Shown: positions 1 through 10,600 of the stretch, piece after piece | Numbering within the stretch: the stretch's first letter is position 1 | Layout: each line of letters opens with the position of its first letter | Translations under genes and position numbers: made by a program | Notes under the pieces: model-generated | Seen by the model: the letters and a program-made list of their open reading frames with translations, nothing else | What the model was told of the DNA's origin: nothing | Database searches by the model: none | Assembly (NCBI RefSeq): GCF_950023065.1 | Contig: NC_088677.1 | Span: forward strand, 22,403,230 to 22,467,229 | Origin: Planococcus citri | Taxonomy: Eukaryota; Arthropoda; Insecta; Hemiptera; Pseudococcidae | DNA length: 64,000 nt | Direction: 5' to 3'

Positions 1-1140
1 TCGTATGGCTTTTTCCTACATTTTTATTGTTTTTCTTTCTTCTTCGTGCATTTTACATTTTTTTAACTGTATTTGTGATAAGTTTCCAACATTCCTTTTT
101 ATAAATATTATTCGATTCACTACCCTCTATTGTGATGTTACAGTTCTTCCAGTATTTTTGTTTATCGAAGTATTCGTTTGCATACTTCTTCTTAATGCAT
201 TTAGTTAGGCATTTTAGCAGTGTGGAGATTTTTTTTTCTTGAACGATGATTATTTAAATGCCTCGTGTGTTGTTCGGTCTCTGGTATAGACGAGGATAAT
301 ATTTTGAAATATATTTTATTATGTAAATGCGAGTGAGTGAATTTGACTATTACATCATATTTTTTTTAATACCAAGTGTTTTACGAAACCGTCCATTTTC
401 CTGGTTTGTTTTATTATTTTTAATTACGAATACCTACTCGAAATTATAAATTTCAAGACGAACTATTATTGTAGTACGTTAAATGCATATATTTTATCAT
501 TTTTATGTTTTCACATTTTTTTTATCTTATAAAGATTTTTTTTCATATTACCGCACTAAGTATTTTATGACGTAAGATTTCACATTTTTTGTGTTTGAAT
601 TTGAACTTCGAAGATTGTTTGTGGTTGTAATTTATTATTTCGACATTTGACAGTATTATTAAAATTACCTTCGTGTACTTAATTTTCAAGTATTTATTTT
701 TGTTTGGGGTCAATTTTTATCTCAATAAATGCTTCATTTTGGTGTTTATTTTACTAATTTTTTAATGTTAAATGAAATCATTTTGGTTTTCGACGATGAA
801 AAGTTTCGTAGAGTTTTAAAACCGAGCACATTTTATTTTACCACGCTGGGCTCCCATTTTTTATGGGAGCAGCCCACTTAGCACTCGGCTATTATAAAAC
901 TGCTATTAGAATAAATGGTAAAATAAAATTTACTTACCTACCTATGAAAACAAATTTCAACTTCCAAAATCCACAAACATAGGCTTGAAAAATTGAAAAT
1001 TACCTCTTGCATGAAACTTGAATATTTCAAAATCGAAATCACAATTCAAGAAACGAATTAGGATCACAAAGTTTCAATTTATAAATTGTAATTTGTGCCA
1101 AGGAAAAGTAAAATGAATTGAAAGAATTTTTACAGTTCAA
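1..1140. other. T-rich non-coding stretch with a nested hairpin
   Basis: I see no convincing gene here. The first 750 bases are strongly T-rich on the + strand and contain an AATAAA near 724, so they could be the 3' UTR of a + strand gene lying left of the window; this is only a guess. At about 831-931 there is an inverted repeat: ATTTTATTTTACCA on the left and TGGTAAAATAAAAT on the right, enclosing a second stem (GGGCTCCCAT / ATGGGAGCAGCCC). It looks like a small hairpin MITE. The 67-aa ORF at 5-208 has low-complexity composition and is not supported. Confidence 0.4.
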
Positions 1141-1146
1141 ACGTTA

Positions 1147-2853
1147 TTAATCTATAATCTCACATATATTCAATGGGTCATCAACAATGACTTGTTCAGG
1201 AACTGCTGGGGGCTGTTGATAATTTTGAATGGCCATATTTTCGTTTTCGACTCCTTGGTGGGTGTTTCCAGGAACATCTTGGCTATCTTCATCCTCTTCA
1301 TCATTATTGGCCGGTAAATCTCTCGGAATTGGTGGTACAAATTGTTGAGCAATTCTGTTCAAAATGTCGCCGGTGTAAATCTCATACGTATAATACGGCC
1401 CATGTTCGTCGGTGATTGGCGGAATTTGATGTAAATCATGGAAAAGTGCATCGATACGCGTGATATCTCCTTGCAGCGTTTTGTTCCAGTTATAATTTAA
1501 ACTCTGGTTGACTGCTGAGAATGCAACACGTTGGCGCGTATTTGGTAGGAGTGGAACAAAGATAATTTCACGAACTTTAAGACGTTTCAACGCTGCAATT
1601 AGTTGTTTCATGCTCTCGTTGAAATCTGAGTAGTTCGTTTCTCGCTGGATGTCAAAATTCCCGATTGACAGCATTACTCGAGGAGGGAATCTCGTATAAC
1701 TTTCAATATGACGTACGAGCCCCTTTATTGTCAAATCTCGGCGGTACAATGATGGATGAAGCTTTCTTCGGTATGGCTTTCCAATCGCTAATGATTTAAC
1801 CATTGATGTAACGTGTCCATCGCCAATTAGCAAGATATTGTGCGCGAAGAAGACGATATAATGGTGGTCTTCGTCAATTTCAAATCCACCAGCCATAAAA
1901 TCAAATGGAAAACTATTGAGAGGGTAGAAAGGTCGCAATTCTTCAGGATCAGAGAGGAATCGTAGACGATATCGTCGCAGATTGCTCCCCTTTTCCTTTG
2001 GTGTGCCCCTTTTCTGTGGTGGCGGCGGTTGTCTACCTGGACGTGTTGGATGTGGTGGTGGGCCTCGCGTTCCTGGCTTCACAGCTTCTCCATTTGCCCC
2101 ACGGCTACCAGGAATAACACATAGGCGTTTATGGGCCAATTGTGGTTGATCTTGAGAAGGTTCGCCAGTCGGAGATGGTCTTTTGGTACCATTGGTTGGA
2201 GGCGGCGGATACATTTGCGGAGTTGTTGAAGTAACAGCTCGTTGCTGCTCAATAATTCTTCTTGCTTCGTCATTATTTTGCTGATTATTGATGTGAAACG
2301 TATGACGTACTGGTATTTGCATAAACGCTCCTGCAGGTGGTGGTTGAACTGGCATTGGGGTTGGCAGGGTACTAGCTGGCAAAGATGTTACAGGTGGTTG
2401 GTAGGATGACATTGGCGGTTTGGTATTTGGGTAAAAGACTGATTGGGAAATCATTGAACGAGCAGCCAACGGATGTTCACCTACCAGTGACGTTGGTTGC
2501 TGTTGTAGCGGCGCTGGTGGCGGCGGTGGTTGAATTGGTGGTGGGACTAATGGAGTCGCGGTGATTTCCGAGAGGAACCATGATGTTTGCTGCTGGCGAA
2601 ACGTATGTAGTTGTATTTGGAGCTCCATAATTTTGTTTCGTAAGCTGGTGATCTCTGTCATAGAACTCACCAATGCTGTTCTCAGCTGCTGTTCACTGAA
2701 CTTTGGCAATACATGAGGATCATTCATGCCAGGCTGAACATTCCTTATACGCGGCTCAATTTTTTGGTAATCGTGAGGACCAATAATCGCGTTACATCTC
2801 TTGCACTTCGTTACCCCTTTGCCGTTTACTTTTTCCATCGGAGAGTTGATCAT
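1147..2853 (-). CDS. Proline-rich protein with degenerate SGNH-hydrolase-like domain (568 aa, single exon)
   Basis: This is an uninterrupted 568-aa reading frame with varied composition, so probably real. Seen in order: a CKRC pair near residue 18; a short coiled coil (about 53-92) rich in spaced Leu/Ile; a Pro/Gln-rich low-complexity region (about 100-290); a basic patch; a globular C-terminal part (about 295-505); and an acidic tail. The globular part has the layout of an SGNH/GDSL hydrolase: block I reads IGDGHV (about 342), where the usual nucleophile Ser is Gly, block III reads IGNFD (about 395) instead of GxND, and no clear DxxH is seen. If the fold is right, the enzyme is dead, as in the OSK domain of Oskar or SGNH-like parts of retroelement ORF1 proteins. 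The frame stays open upstream of the Met and includes ...PDCLYP, and a possible acceptor (TACAG) lies there, so an upstream exon may exist. Host gene or retroelement ORF1 cannot be decided. Confidence 0.6.
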   Translation of the reverse strand: MINSPMEKVNGKGVTKCKRCNAIIGPHDYQKIEPRIRNVQPGMNDPHVLPKFSEQQLRTALVSSMTEITSLRNKIMELQIQLHTFRQQQTSWFLSEITATPLVPPPIQPPPPPAPLQQQPTSLVGEHPLAARSMISQSVFYPNTKPPMSSYQPPVTSLPASTLPTPMPVQPPPAGAFMQIPVRHTFHINNQQNNDEARRIIEQQRAVTSTTPQMYPPPPTNGTKRPSPTGEPSQDQPQLAHKRLCVIPGSRGANGEAVKPGTRGPPPHPTRPGRQPPPPQKRGTPKEKGSNLRRYRLRFLSDPEELRPFYPLNSFPFDFMAGGFEIDEDHHYIVFFAHNILLIGDGHVTSMVKSLAIGKPYRRKLHPSLYRRDLTIKGLVRHIESYTRFPPRVMLSIGNFDIQRETNYSDFNESMKQLIAALKRLKVREIIFVPLLPNTRQRVAFSAVNQSLNYNWNKTLQGDITRIDALFHDLHQIPPITDEHGPYYTYEIYTGDILNRIAQQFVPPIPRDLPANNDEEDEDSQDVPGNTHQGVENENMAIQNYQQPPAVPEQVIVDDPLNICEIID

Positions 2854-3645
2854 TGGGTAGAGGCAGTCAGGCCTGTAGCCAGCGACAAGGCAGACAAGGC
2901 GGCGCCTTGTCTGACAAGTCCACTGGCCTAGTCCTACAAAAATCCGAAAATTTTGAGAAAAAAAAATATCAAAACAGCAAACAGCGCGAATTGAATTTTC
3001 CTAAAAGTCGAGGTCTCAATTTTTGAAAATTTTCAAATTCAAAATTTTACTGTGGTGGTTGAACTCAAAACTGGTAGCTAACATTTCAGTGGTGTCGCCC
3101 CTTATTGAAAATGAAAAAACATACAAAATTGACGTTTTTAATTTTTTTTAAATAATCACTTTGAAAATTTTTGCTCTCGCTTTGCTCGAGCAGTAATTTT
3201 TTCTTCTTTCTCATACGATCATACATTATGAAGAGTTTCCAGAAAATTACCTCAAGTTTCGATTTTTCATGCCAAAGTCCAGGTTGCGACTTCTTTGGAA
3301 AAATCCTTGATACACCATACTGTATTCAAATACACAAATTTCCTCATCATGCTTCATCTAATTGCAATAAAAATTAGCTCCAAATTTCTAAAATGCTTGA
3401 ATGATGTTTTTCTTTTCGTTTTTTAATCAAATATCACTTCAGGTATTATTTTCTTCAACCCTATCCTTCATTGCATCGGAAAATAATTATTCTATTGGAA
3501 ACATTGGGAGGGCTGCAATCTTCTAAGGCGGGGGGGGGGGGTTAAAACAATATTTTTATTCAAATGCGAGAACATTACAAAAAGGTCTGCCTTGTGTGAA
3601 ATTTCACTAGCCTTGTCACCCATGTCATTCTGGCGGTACCACCTC

Positions 3646-4442
3646 TTGTGTTAGAATGGCCAAGTATTAGAATGGTCAAGTTGTAGAAAAAGAGGGAAAA
3701 AAAGGGAAAAATATTTTTGTTGCCAACCCACTTTGTTTGGAGAAGAAAATTTCGTAAAATAATTAAAATTTAAAATGAAAAGTAAAGCCCAAGTATTAGA
3801 ATGGTCAAGTTGTAGAATAGTCAAGTAGTAGAATAGTCAAGTATTAGAATGGTCAAGTATTTGAAAAATAGGGGGAAAAGAGCAATCTGTTATAAGAGGA
3901 TGAGGAAGTGGTACTTAGACTTACTACTTTTTTGGATAATAGGGTACAAGGGTAGCCGTTTTCAGGGTTGGGGGGGTGTTGTGTCCGCTCACCTCGGCTT
4001 CGCCTCGGTTGCGCGGGTCGCTTTGTTGTTCATACTATGTCTGTTAACTTCCCTCGGCCTTCGGCCTCGGTGAGTACAGTTTTTTAGAAACTACCGCAGG
4101 TACTGTCTACATACACGGTAATGTCCAGCCTCCGTCTGAACTCACCAAGGGGAGTAATGCTCATCGAATGAAATACAAATTTTAAACGGCTCGGCTTCGC
4201 CTCGCCTAATTCTCACATTCTCCGAGTCTATCCTGATTTGTATTTTCTAACACTTGTCCATTCTAATACTTGACTATTCTACAACTTGACCATTCTAATA
4301 CTTGGGCTTTACTTTTCATTTTAATTTACAAAATTTTCTTCTCCAAACAAAGTGGGTTGGCAACAAAAATATTTTTCCCTTTTTTTCCCTCTTTTTCTAC
4401 CACTTGACCATTCTAATACTTGTCCATTCTAACACATGAGGT
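3646..4442. mobile_element. Foldback element with about 190-bp TIRs
   Basis: The left arm (3646-3845) and the right arm (about 4250-4442) are reverse complements of each other. Both start with ACCACCTC, one variable base, then TGTGTTAGAATGG. Inside each arm are short repeats of the type AAGTATTAGAATGGTC or AAGTTGTAGAATAGTC. The centre is GC-richer (CTCGGCTTCGCCTCGG and similar). No transposase is visible, so this is a non-autonomous foldback or MITE-like element. No clear target duplication is seen. It sits inside an exon-like RING-finger sequence. Confidence 0.7.
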
Positions 4443-5113
4443 GGTCTCCATTCGGGCTACGGGCCTGGAGGCAGTTGTAGTGATATAGGTGGTGACAAGT
4501 TGTTACGCATATGTCATCGCCTTCTTCGCATTTGGTGATCGAGTGACCACAGTATTCACAGATGTATTCTCTACTCATCCTGTGAACAGAAAAAATGCAA
4601 CAAAGTGAAAATTAGTCAGCTCATTGAGGCTTACCTACTCGTGTGTTTGCGAAGTATTTAGTATAGGTAATCTAACTATTAATACACAAAACTTGGAGCC
4701 ATTTGGTACCTTTTGCGCCGATTGTACGGCCGTTTTTGGTTTTTGCGAATTAATTTTGACGTTTAGAAACCTCCTTACCTGAGCGAATGCCTTCGAATCT
4801 TTTTGAAAATTTACATTTTTCCAAAAAAATTGTAATTAAAAAATGGTTGGATTTTGGAATCAGGAGAATGTTTTGGTTTTCGATCACGAAAATAGATCCG
4901 CAGTACCTCCATCATTTCGAAACCTTGGAAACAATTAACATCAATGAAACCTTCAAACCTTGGGCTAGGTTGTGTGACGTCATACGAAGACATTTTTTTC
5001 GTTTTTGAAAAGATGATGATAAATGAAAATTGAAAACTGAAAAAGTTGAAGAGACTTTGTTGAATGAGAGTAATGAGACTTCTATCAATATTAAATCTAA
5101 TTAAATTTTTCAA
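4429..5113 (-). pseudogene. Broken RING-finger-like gene fragment
   Basis: On the - strand an exon begins at 4579 after a good acceptor (TTCACAG) and reads from an ATG at 4578. It shows a RING-H2-like first half: CxxC, a further pair of Cys, then C-x-H-x2-H-x2-C (TTCHHLYHYNC). The reading frame runs into the foldback element at 4442 and stops at 4429 after 49 residues, so the last CxxC is lost. A donor-like CTCAG/GTAAGG lies at 4779. The ORF upstream of it (5113-4811) is in the same spliced frame but separated by one stop codon. An in-frame stop plus a transposon cut suggest a dead gene. Alternatively the upstream part is 5' UTR and the 49-aa product is made. The function is not known. Confidence 0.4.
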
Positions 5114-7010
5114 ATCATCGTCAATTTGTCATACATCAATTCAATACATCATTTCTCGAAAATAATGCAGAAAAGATGTTGAACAAAAAATGAAAATGAA
5201 TACCTACATTCCGAAAATCGGCGTAGATGTTAATATATTGATATTTAACAAATCATGAAAATATGCACATTTTTCAACAGAAAACAACTAAAATACATAT
5301 AATTATGTGTAAAGAGGCAGTGCTTTGTCCAGAAGCATCATTTTGCAGATTTAAATAAAACTATAACTAAGTAAGATTTTTTACATGACCTTTGACTTGA
5401 GCAGTTGAGCTCAGCTCACTGTCTGTACGACTTTTTTGAACTTCTTAGTTCTTTTCGAGAATAAATATGTGAGTATACATATATAGTGAGCAAATAAATT
5501 GACCTATTTTTTTTTTGTTCGCAGTTCACATCCCTGGATTAGCTTACAAAAAATAAAAAATTCGTAATTTTTTTCGTGCATTTTTTTTCATTTAGGCAAT
5601 TGATTTAAAAATTTTTAAAAAAACACCAACGAATTCATAAGAGAAACCCCTGATTAAAAAAAATATTAGTGGTTTCAAAATACCCCATGATATTTTCATT
5701 TGAAACCATTGGTTTTTTTTACTAGGGAATGCGAATGATCATAATTATATTCATCAATTCATCTCAAATACTCAAATTTGATAGAAATGATGGTGATTTA
5801 CAAAAACAGTGAAAAACATCAACTTTTTCTATAACTGGACAGCTGACAGCTGGAAAGAATTGTCAAATGACAATGACAACTGACCCATTTATAGGCTTAG
5901 GTTAAGGGTTCTGCTTAGTGCTTCAGATTTTTTTTTTGATAAAATTTTCTTATTACTTATGGAATGGTATAAAAAAATTATGGGGTCCAGGTACTCTATA
6001 GAAGGATTTTGAGTAAAAAGAATCAAACTTCTTCAATTCTCCACTTGGAAATTTTTTTCCCATTCTCCTGCAGTCCTGCATATAGCCAAGTTCAAGAGTA
6101 TTTTGTTTGAATTATTGAAATTATGAAATTAACTTCTAACAAATATGAAATAATGGAGAATTGATTGACACGAAATTCATTATTTTCACAATGACGTCAT
6201 GTATCTACATTTTATGTAGAATTTGTTGCGGAATTATCCGCAACTGGTCGACTTGTACTTATGATTATTAATATTGTGTAGGTATACATTACTTTGACTT
6301 CTGATACAACGATCAGACGATGGTTTATTCTTTTCTTCAAAATCTCCACAATTCTTCAAAAATATCACTACTTAAAACGAAAAATTTCGTCATGATTTAT
6401 ATTTCTTTCATAATCGTTATCATTTATTTTAAAACACATGTTGAATTAGAATGTGGGATGGGAATTTTTCAAATTCACTGGGTAACACTGTAGGATAGTA
6501 TGTTAACGCAGTGTTACCACCCCACTTTTCGCAACTTTTATTTGGTTAAAGGACGTTCACAATTTTAAACAACTCGAAGCAGTGTGAAATTTCGATTATT
6601 TGGAAATTTCGCATTTTTAGATAAAAACTCACATATATTGTAACAGTTTTTAAATAAAATTTTCATTTTAAAAAATAAAAATACACCGAAAATTGAAATT
6701 TCGAAAAACTGGCTTCGTTTAACAGGGTGCTCAAAAGTTTATGCATCCGTCACCCTCTTTTCCTCTTTTCGCCACAACATCCATCCCTACCAAAAAATAG
6801 TGCAAAATGTAAACATAAAAAATTCCAAATCCAAACTCCGAAATCTGGAAATGAGTCAGAGAAATGCGAATTTTGGTATCAAAAGCTATTTCAAATTCAT
6901 TGTGTATCAAAATCTCTACTTCAACTTTTGAAATAATGGAGTTGAGCTTTCTTTGAACTTTCGTTGAGTGTTGCCATAAATTCAATTCGTATTCGATGGG
7001 TGTGTGTTTA
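5114..7010. other. AT-rich intergenic DNA, no gene seen
   Basis: Both strands carry only short low-complexity frames. The stretch holds runs of T or A and one TGACGTCAT-like site near 6192. The small ORFs at 6727-6985 overlap each other on opposite strands and have no recognisable motif. The right end is probably the promoter and 5' leader of the Nrk-like gene. Confidence 0.4.
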
Positions 7011-7637
7011 TGAATTCACCGGCGCTTCCTGAAGTGTTCGCTCCTTCAAATCGCAGTCAAACAAACGAAAAATTGGTAAAATAATTGTGTTATAATTATT
7101 ACTGTACTCCTAGATTACGTTTTCTCTCATCTATATTTCAAATTCAGGTCCACGAAAAAACATCGTCGTAATTATTCGTACCTTCTTGAATACCAATTCG
7201 ATCGAAGAGACCATCAATAATAAACACAAATTTAGTGTACGAATCTTCCAAACACATAATTCGATTCATATATTCCAAGCAACACTTTTGAATGAAGACT
7301 AAGACGAAAAGAAATTTTGAAAATTTATTCTCAAATTTGTGTACACTTCGCTCAAACTCTGATCATACAAAACGATAACCTTTCAACGTTTAGATTAATT
7401 GTATTGCTTTATCAAGGTGTTAATTCGTCACGAGATGTTATCAATCTCATGAATCTGGCTTCTGGCAAATTATCTCACAAAAGAGAAAAAAATGTGAAAA
7501 ATTTGCATGTTCGTTGTTTGTTTTTTACTCGCTTGTTATTGCACGTACGAGAAATCGTAATATTAACCGTATTATTTGTTTTGATAATTTGCAGATTTCT
7601 GAAATAATAAAGAAAAGATGCATAAAAAAATATCCAA

Positions 7638-10600
7638 ATGATATCGTTGATTACGATTGCAACCTCTATTTTGGTTGTGTTTCACAGCTCAACTCATTAT
7701 TATGGTAAGTTGTGTAGTTTTTTAACGTAAGTAATAACGATTAACATATTTGTATATGTATAATAATCATAATGTGTAACATTTTTTTTAAAGGTGAAGC
7801 GATGTCACCTCCTCAAGGCATTTGTAGCTTTTACCACGGTCAGATATGTAAAGGATATTTGAACGAATCGGTTCGTGTATGGTTTAATAACACGAAAGGA
7901 AATGACAACGAGAAAATTGTCACCGGATTATGGAAAGAAATGATCGAAGGGTTCAAAGAACCTTGTCGTCGGGCAGCTGAGGTAATAATTCAAACACCAC
8001 GTACCTTCTTATCTGGGAGTTATTTCCCTTTCATTAATTTACTCTTTTTTCGGCACAGAAACTCCTATGTACTTACGCTTTCCCAGAATGCGGTTCAGAA
8101 AACGGTTATCAGATCGGATTACCTTTATGCTACGAAGATTGTGTGGCTGTTAGGGATCTATTCTGTTACAACGATTGGGCTCTAATTTTAGCCAACAGAG
8201 ATAAGGGTATTACTTTCAACTCCAGAGGTCATTTTACCCTTCCGAATTGCGACAAGCTGCCCAGATATAATTTCGATCACGTGTCACCCTCATGTTCCTA
8301 TGCCAAATTAACAGAAATGAAAAAAGATGAAATTACTTGTACGTGTTTTTCGAGTTTCCGTTCAATTTTTACAAACTTGTCGCTGAATTTAATTATTTTT
8401 CTAGACGACTGTGTTCAAGGAAATGGTCGATACTATCAAGGTACCAAAAACGTTACCAGAACAGGAATACCTTGTCAGCGTTGGGATTCTAAATCACCTC
8501 ATGATTTTGAAAGACCTCCCAAAGTATTCCCAGAGATACAAAATTCTGAGAATTATTGTCGAAATGCCGGCGGCGAGGTGGCTACTCCTTGGTGTTATAC
8601 TTCTAATCCAGATATACGTTGGCAACAGTGTGATATTCCAGCTTGCAGTGAGTTCATGCAATATTTAACTATGAATCTAGGTTGTGAATGCGATTAAAAA
8701 TTGGGCATTTTATTGATATGTTTTTTTTCTCAGACGGATCTGTCTCCGTAACTCAAGAAAAAGTCGCCAATACCTTGGATATTGCTGTGCAACTTTTCTA
8801 CAGATATCCATATTTGATTACAATAATTGCCTCGGGCATATTGATTATATTTGTCTTGTTTCCATTGCTGATAATCTGCCATCGAATGTGCCGGAAGAAA
8901 CTGGTTGTCTATCGTCCTACACCTACTCAAGTAGGTTTATTTTAGAAAATTGCACATGATAGAGAAGCACGAATCAGTGATTCTGCTTCATGCTTCATAT
9001 TACTCTTCAAGTTAAGATCGTTGTCATTGATTGAACACGTTTATGTTTCAGGATACAAACATAGACCTGCAAAAATTACCCGATAACAAATCCTATCACA
9101 AATCGAGCGCTTGCCTAAATCCAAAATTAGAAAAGTTGGAATTTCCTAGAAATGATATAATCTATATTCGCGATTTAGGTCAAGGTGCTTTTGGACGAGT
9201 GTTCCAGGTAAATATTAAATTTTTTCAAGCATTAAAATTTCAACTTTTGACGCCTAAACTTTTTTTTTCAATTTTCCCCAATTCGCACCAGGCGGTGGGG
9301 GAGACTAAGGGTTACTAGAATAAACATACTCGTATGTGTCTAAATATAATTATAGCTTCACCCCAAGTGTAAGCAGTGAGGAGGGAGGTGAGACGGATTA
9401 TCCACCGCGATCCAACCCCCTGGGCGGTTGCCTAAGGCCCAGTTGTCACTTCCCAGGTTTTGTTTCCACACATACCTGTTCTGATCACCTTCTCAGGGTG
9501 AAGTTTGAAGTGGGAGTGATTTTGCCTAGGGGTGATTCCAACAAGTAGGTTTTCTAGTTACTGCCACTGTGCCACGAGGTTTATTTGGACTTTTGTGGGG
9601 CAGTCAGTGCACTAGCTTAGGGCTTCTCACCAACTGCACACAAGAAAAGATTGTTTTCTATATTATAAGTTTACACTTTACAGGGTGTCTAGACTGTCTA
9701 CAGGCCAAAAAAAGTACAAATTTACGAAAAAGGTACAAAATTGGAAAATGGCCCAAAAAAGTACGAAAAATCGTCAAAAAATTACGAAATTTTGAAAGAA
9801 TTTTAATGTTAATTTGCCGACAAAATTACCATAATGTATCCTCAAAATTTTTATTTTTTTCAACACCTTTTGCCCTCGCTTCGCTCGGGCTAAATTGAAT
9901 CGGTGGGAACAGAAAGGGGCTAAGTCCATTTTCGCACTTTTCAGGAATAACAAAAAACTGATTGATTTGAAAATCAAACATTTTTGGTAAACATGCTTAA
10001 GGTCATTGAAAGAGGACCCCAAGACACAATTTTTAGCTCTGTTTAGAAAAAAAAAATATTCACGTGCGGCGGCGCTGTTGCTGCCTAAACAAATGGGACT
10101 TAGACCCTTTCTGCACCCAATCGACAAAATTTCTTTTGAAATTGCTCGGGCACGAATGGGGCTTGATTCTACATCTAATTACATCATTTAGATTGCTATC
10201 TCGTTTAAATTGACCAAAAACCCCTTGAGTTCTAAGACTTTTTGCCGAAGTTGTTAATTTTTTCATCATTTTTCAGTTCAGAGATTAACTTGAATTTCAA
10301 AAAATGGTCTTCTCAAAAATGTTAGTTATTTTTCAAGGAATCAAAAAAATTTTACAAAAAAGTCATAAATGCGGATCCGCCCTTTTTCTGCGCCCAAATA
10401 CCACTTTCCCGGCAGTTTTGCGGAAATCTGACATCACCAGTAGATCCGCCGTACTTTGAAACCCCTATATCCGTGAAAAAATTTTTTTCCAAAAATGTGA
10501 CTTGTTATACCTTTCCGTTCCCACCGATTCAATTATTGTTTTCTATATTTTCTCAAATTATTCATTGTGTTTGGAAAGTAGTTAGTTTTAAACAAACTTT

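Noticed and set aside
4811..5113. 100-aa ORF as an independent gene
   Set aside because: It is in the spliced frame of the RING fragment but ends at a stop before it; no homology recognised, so treated as part of the pseudogene or leader.
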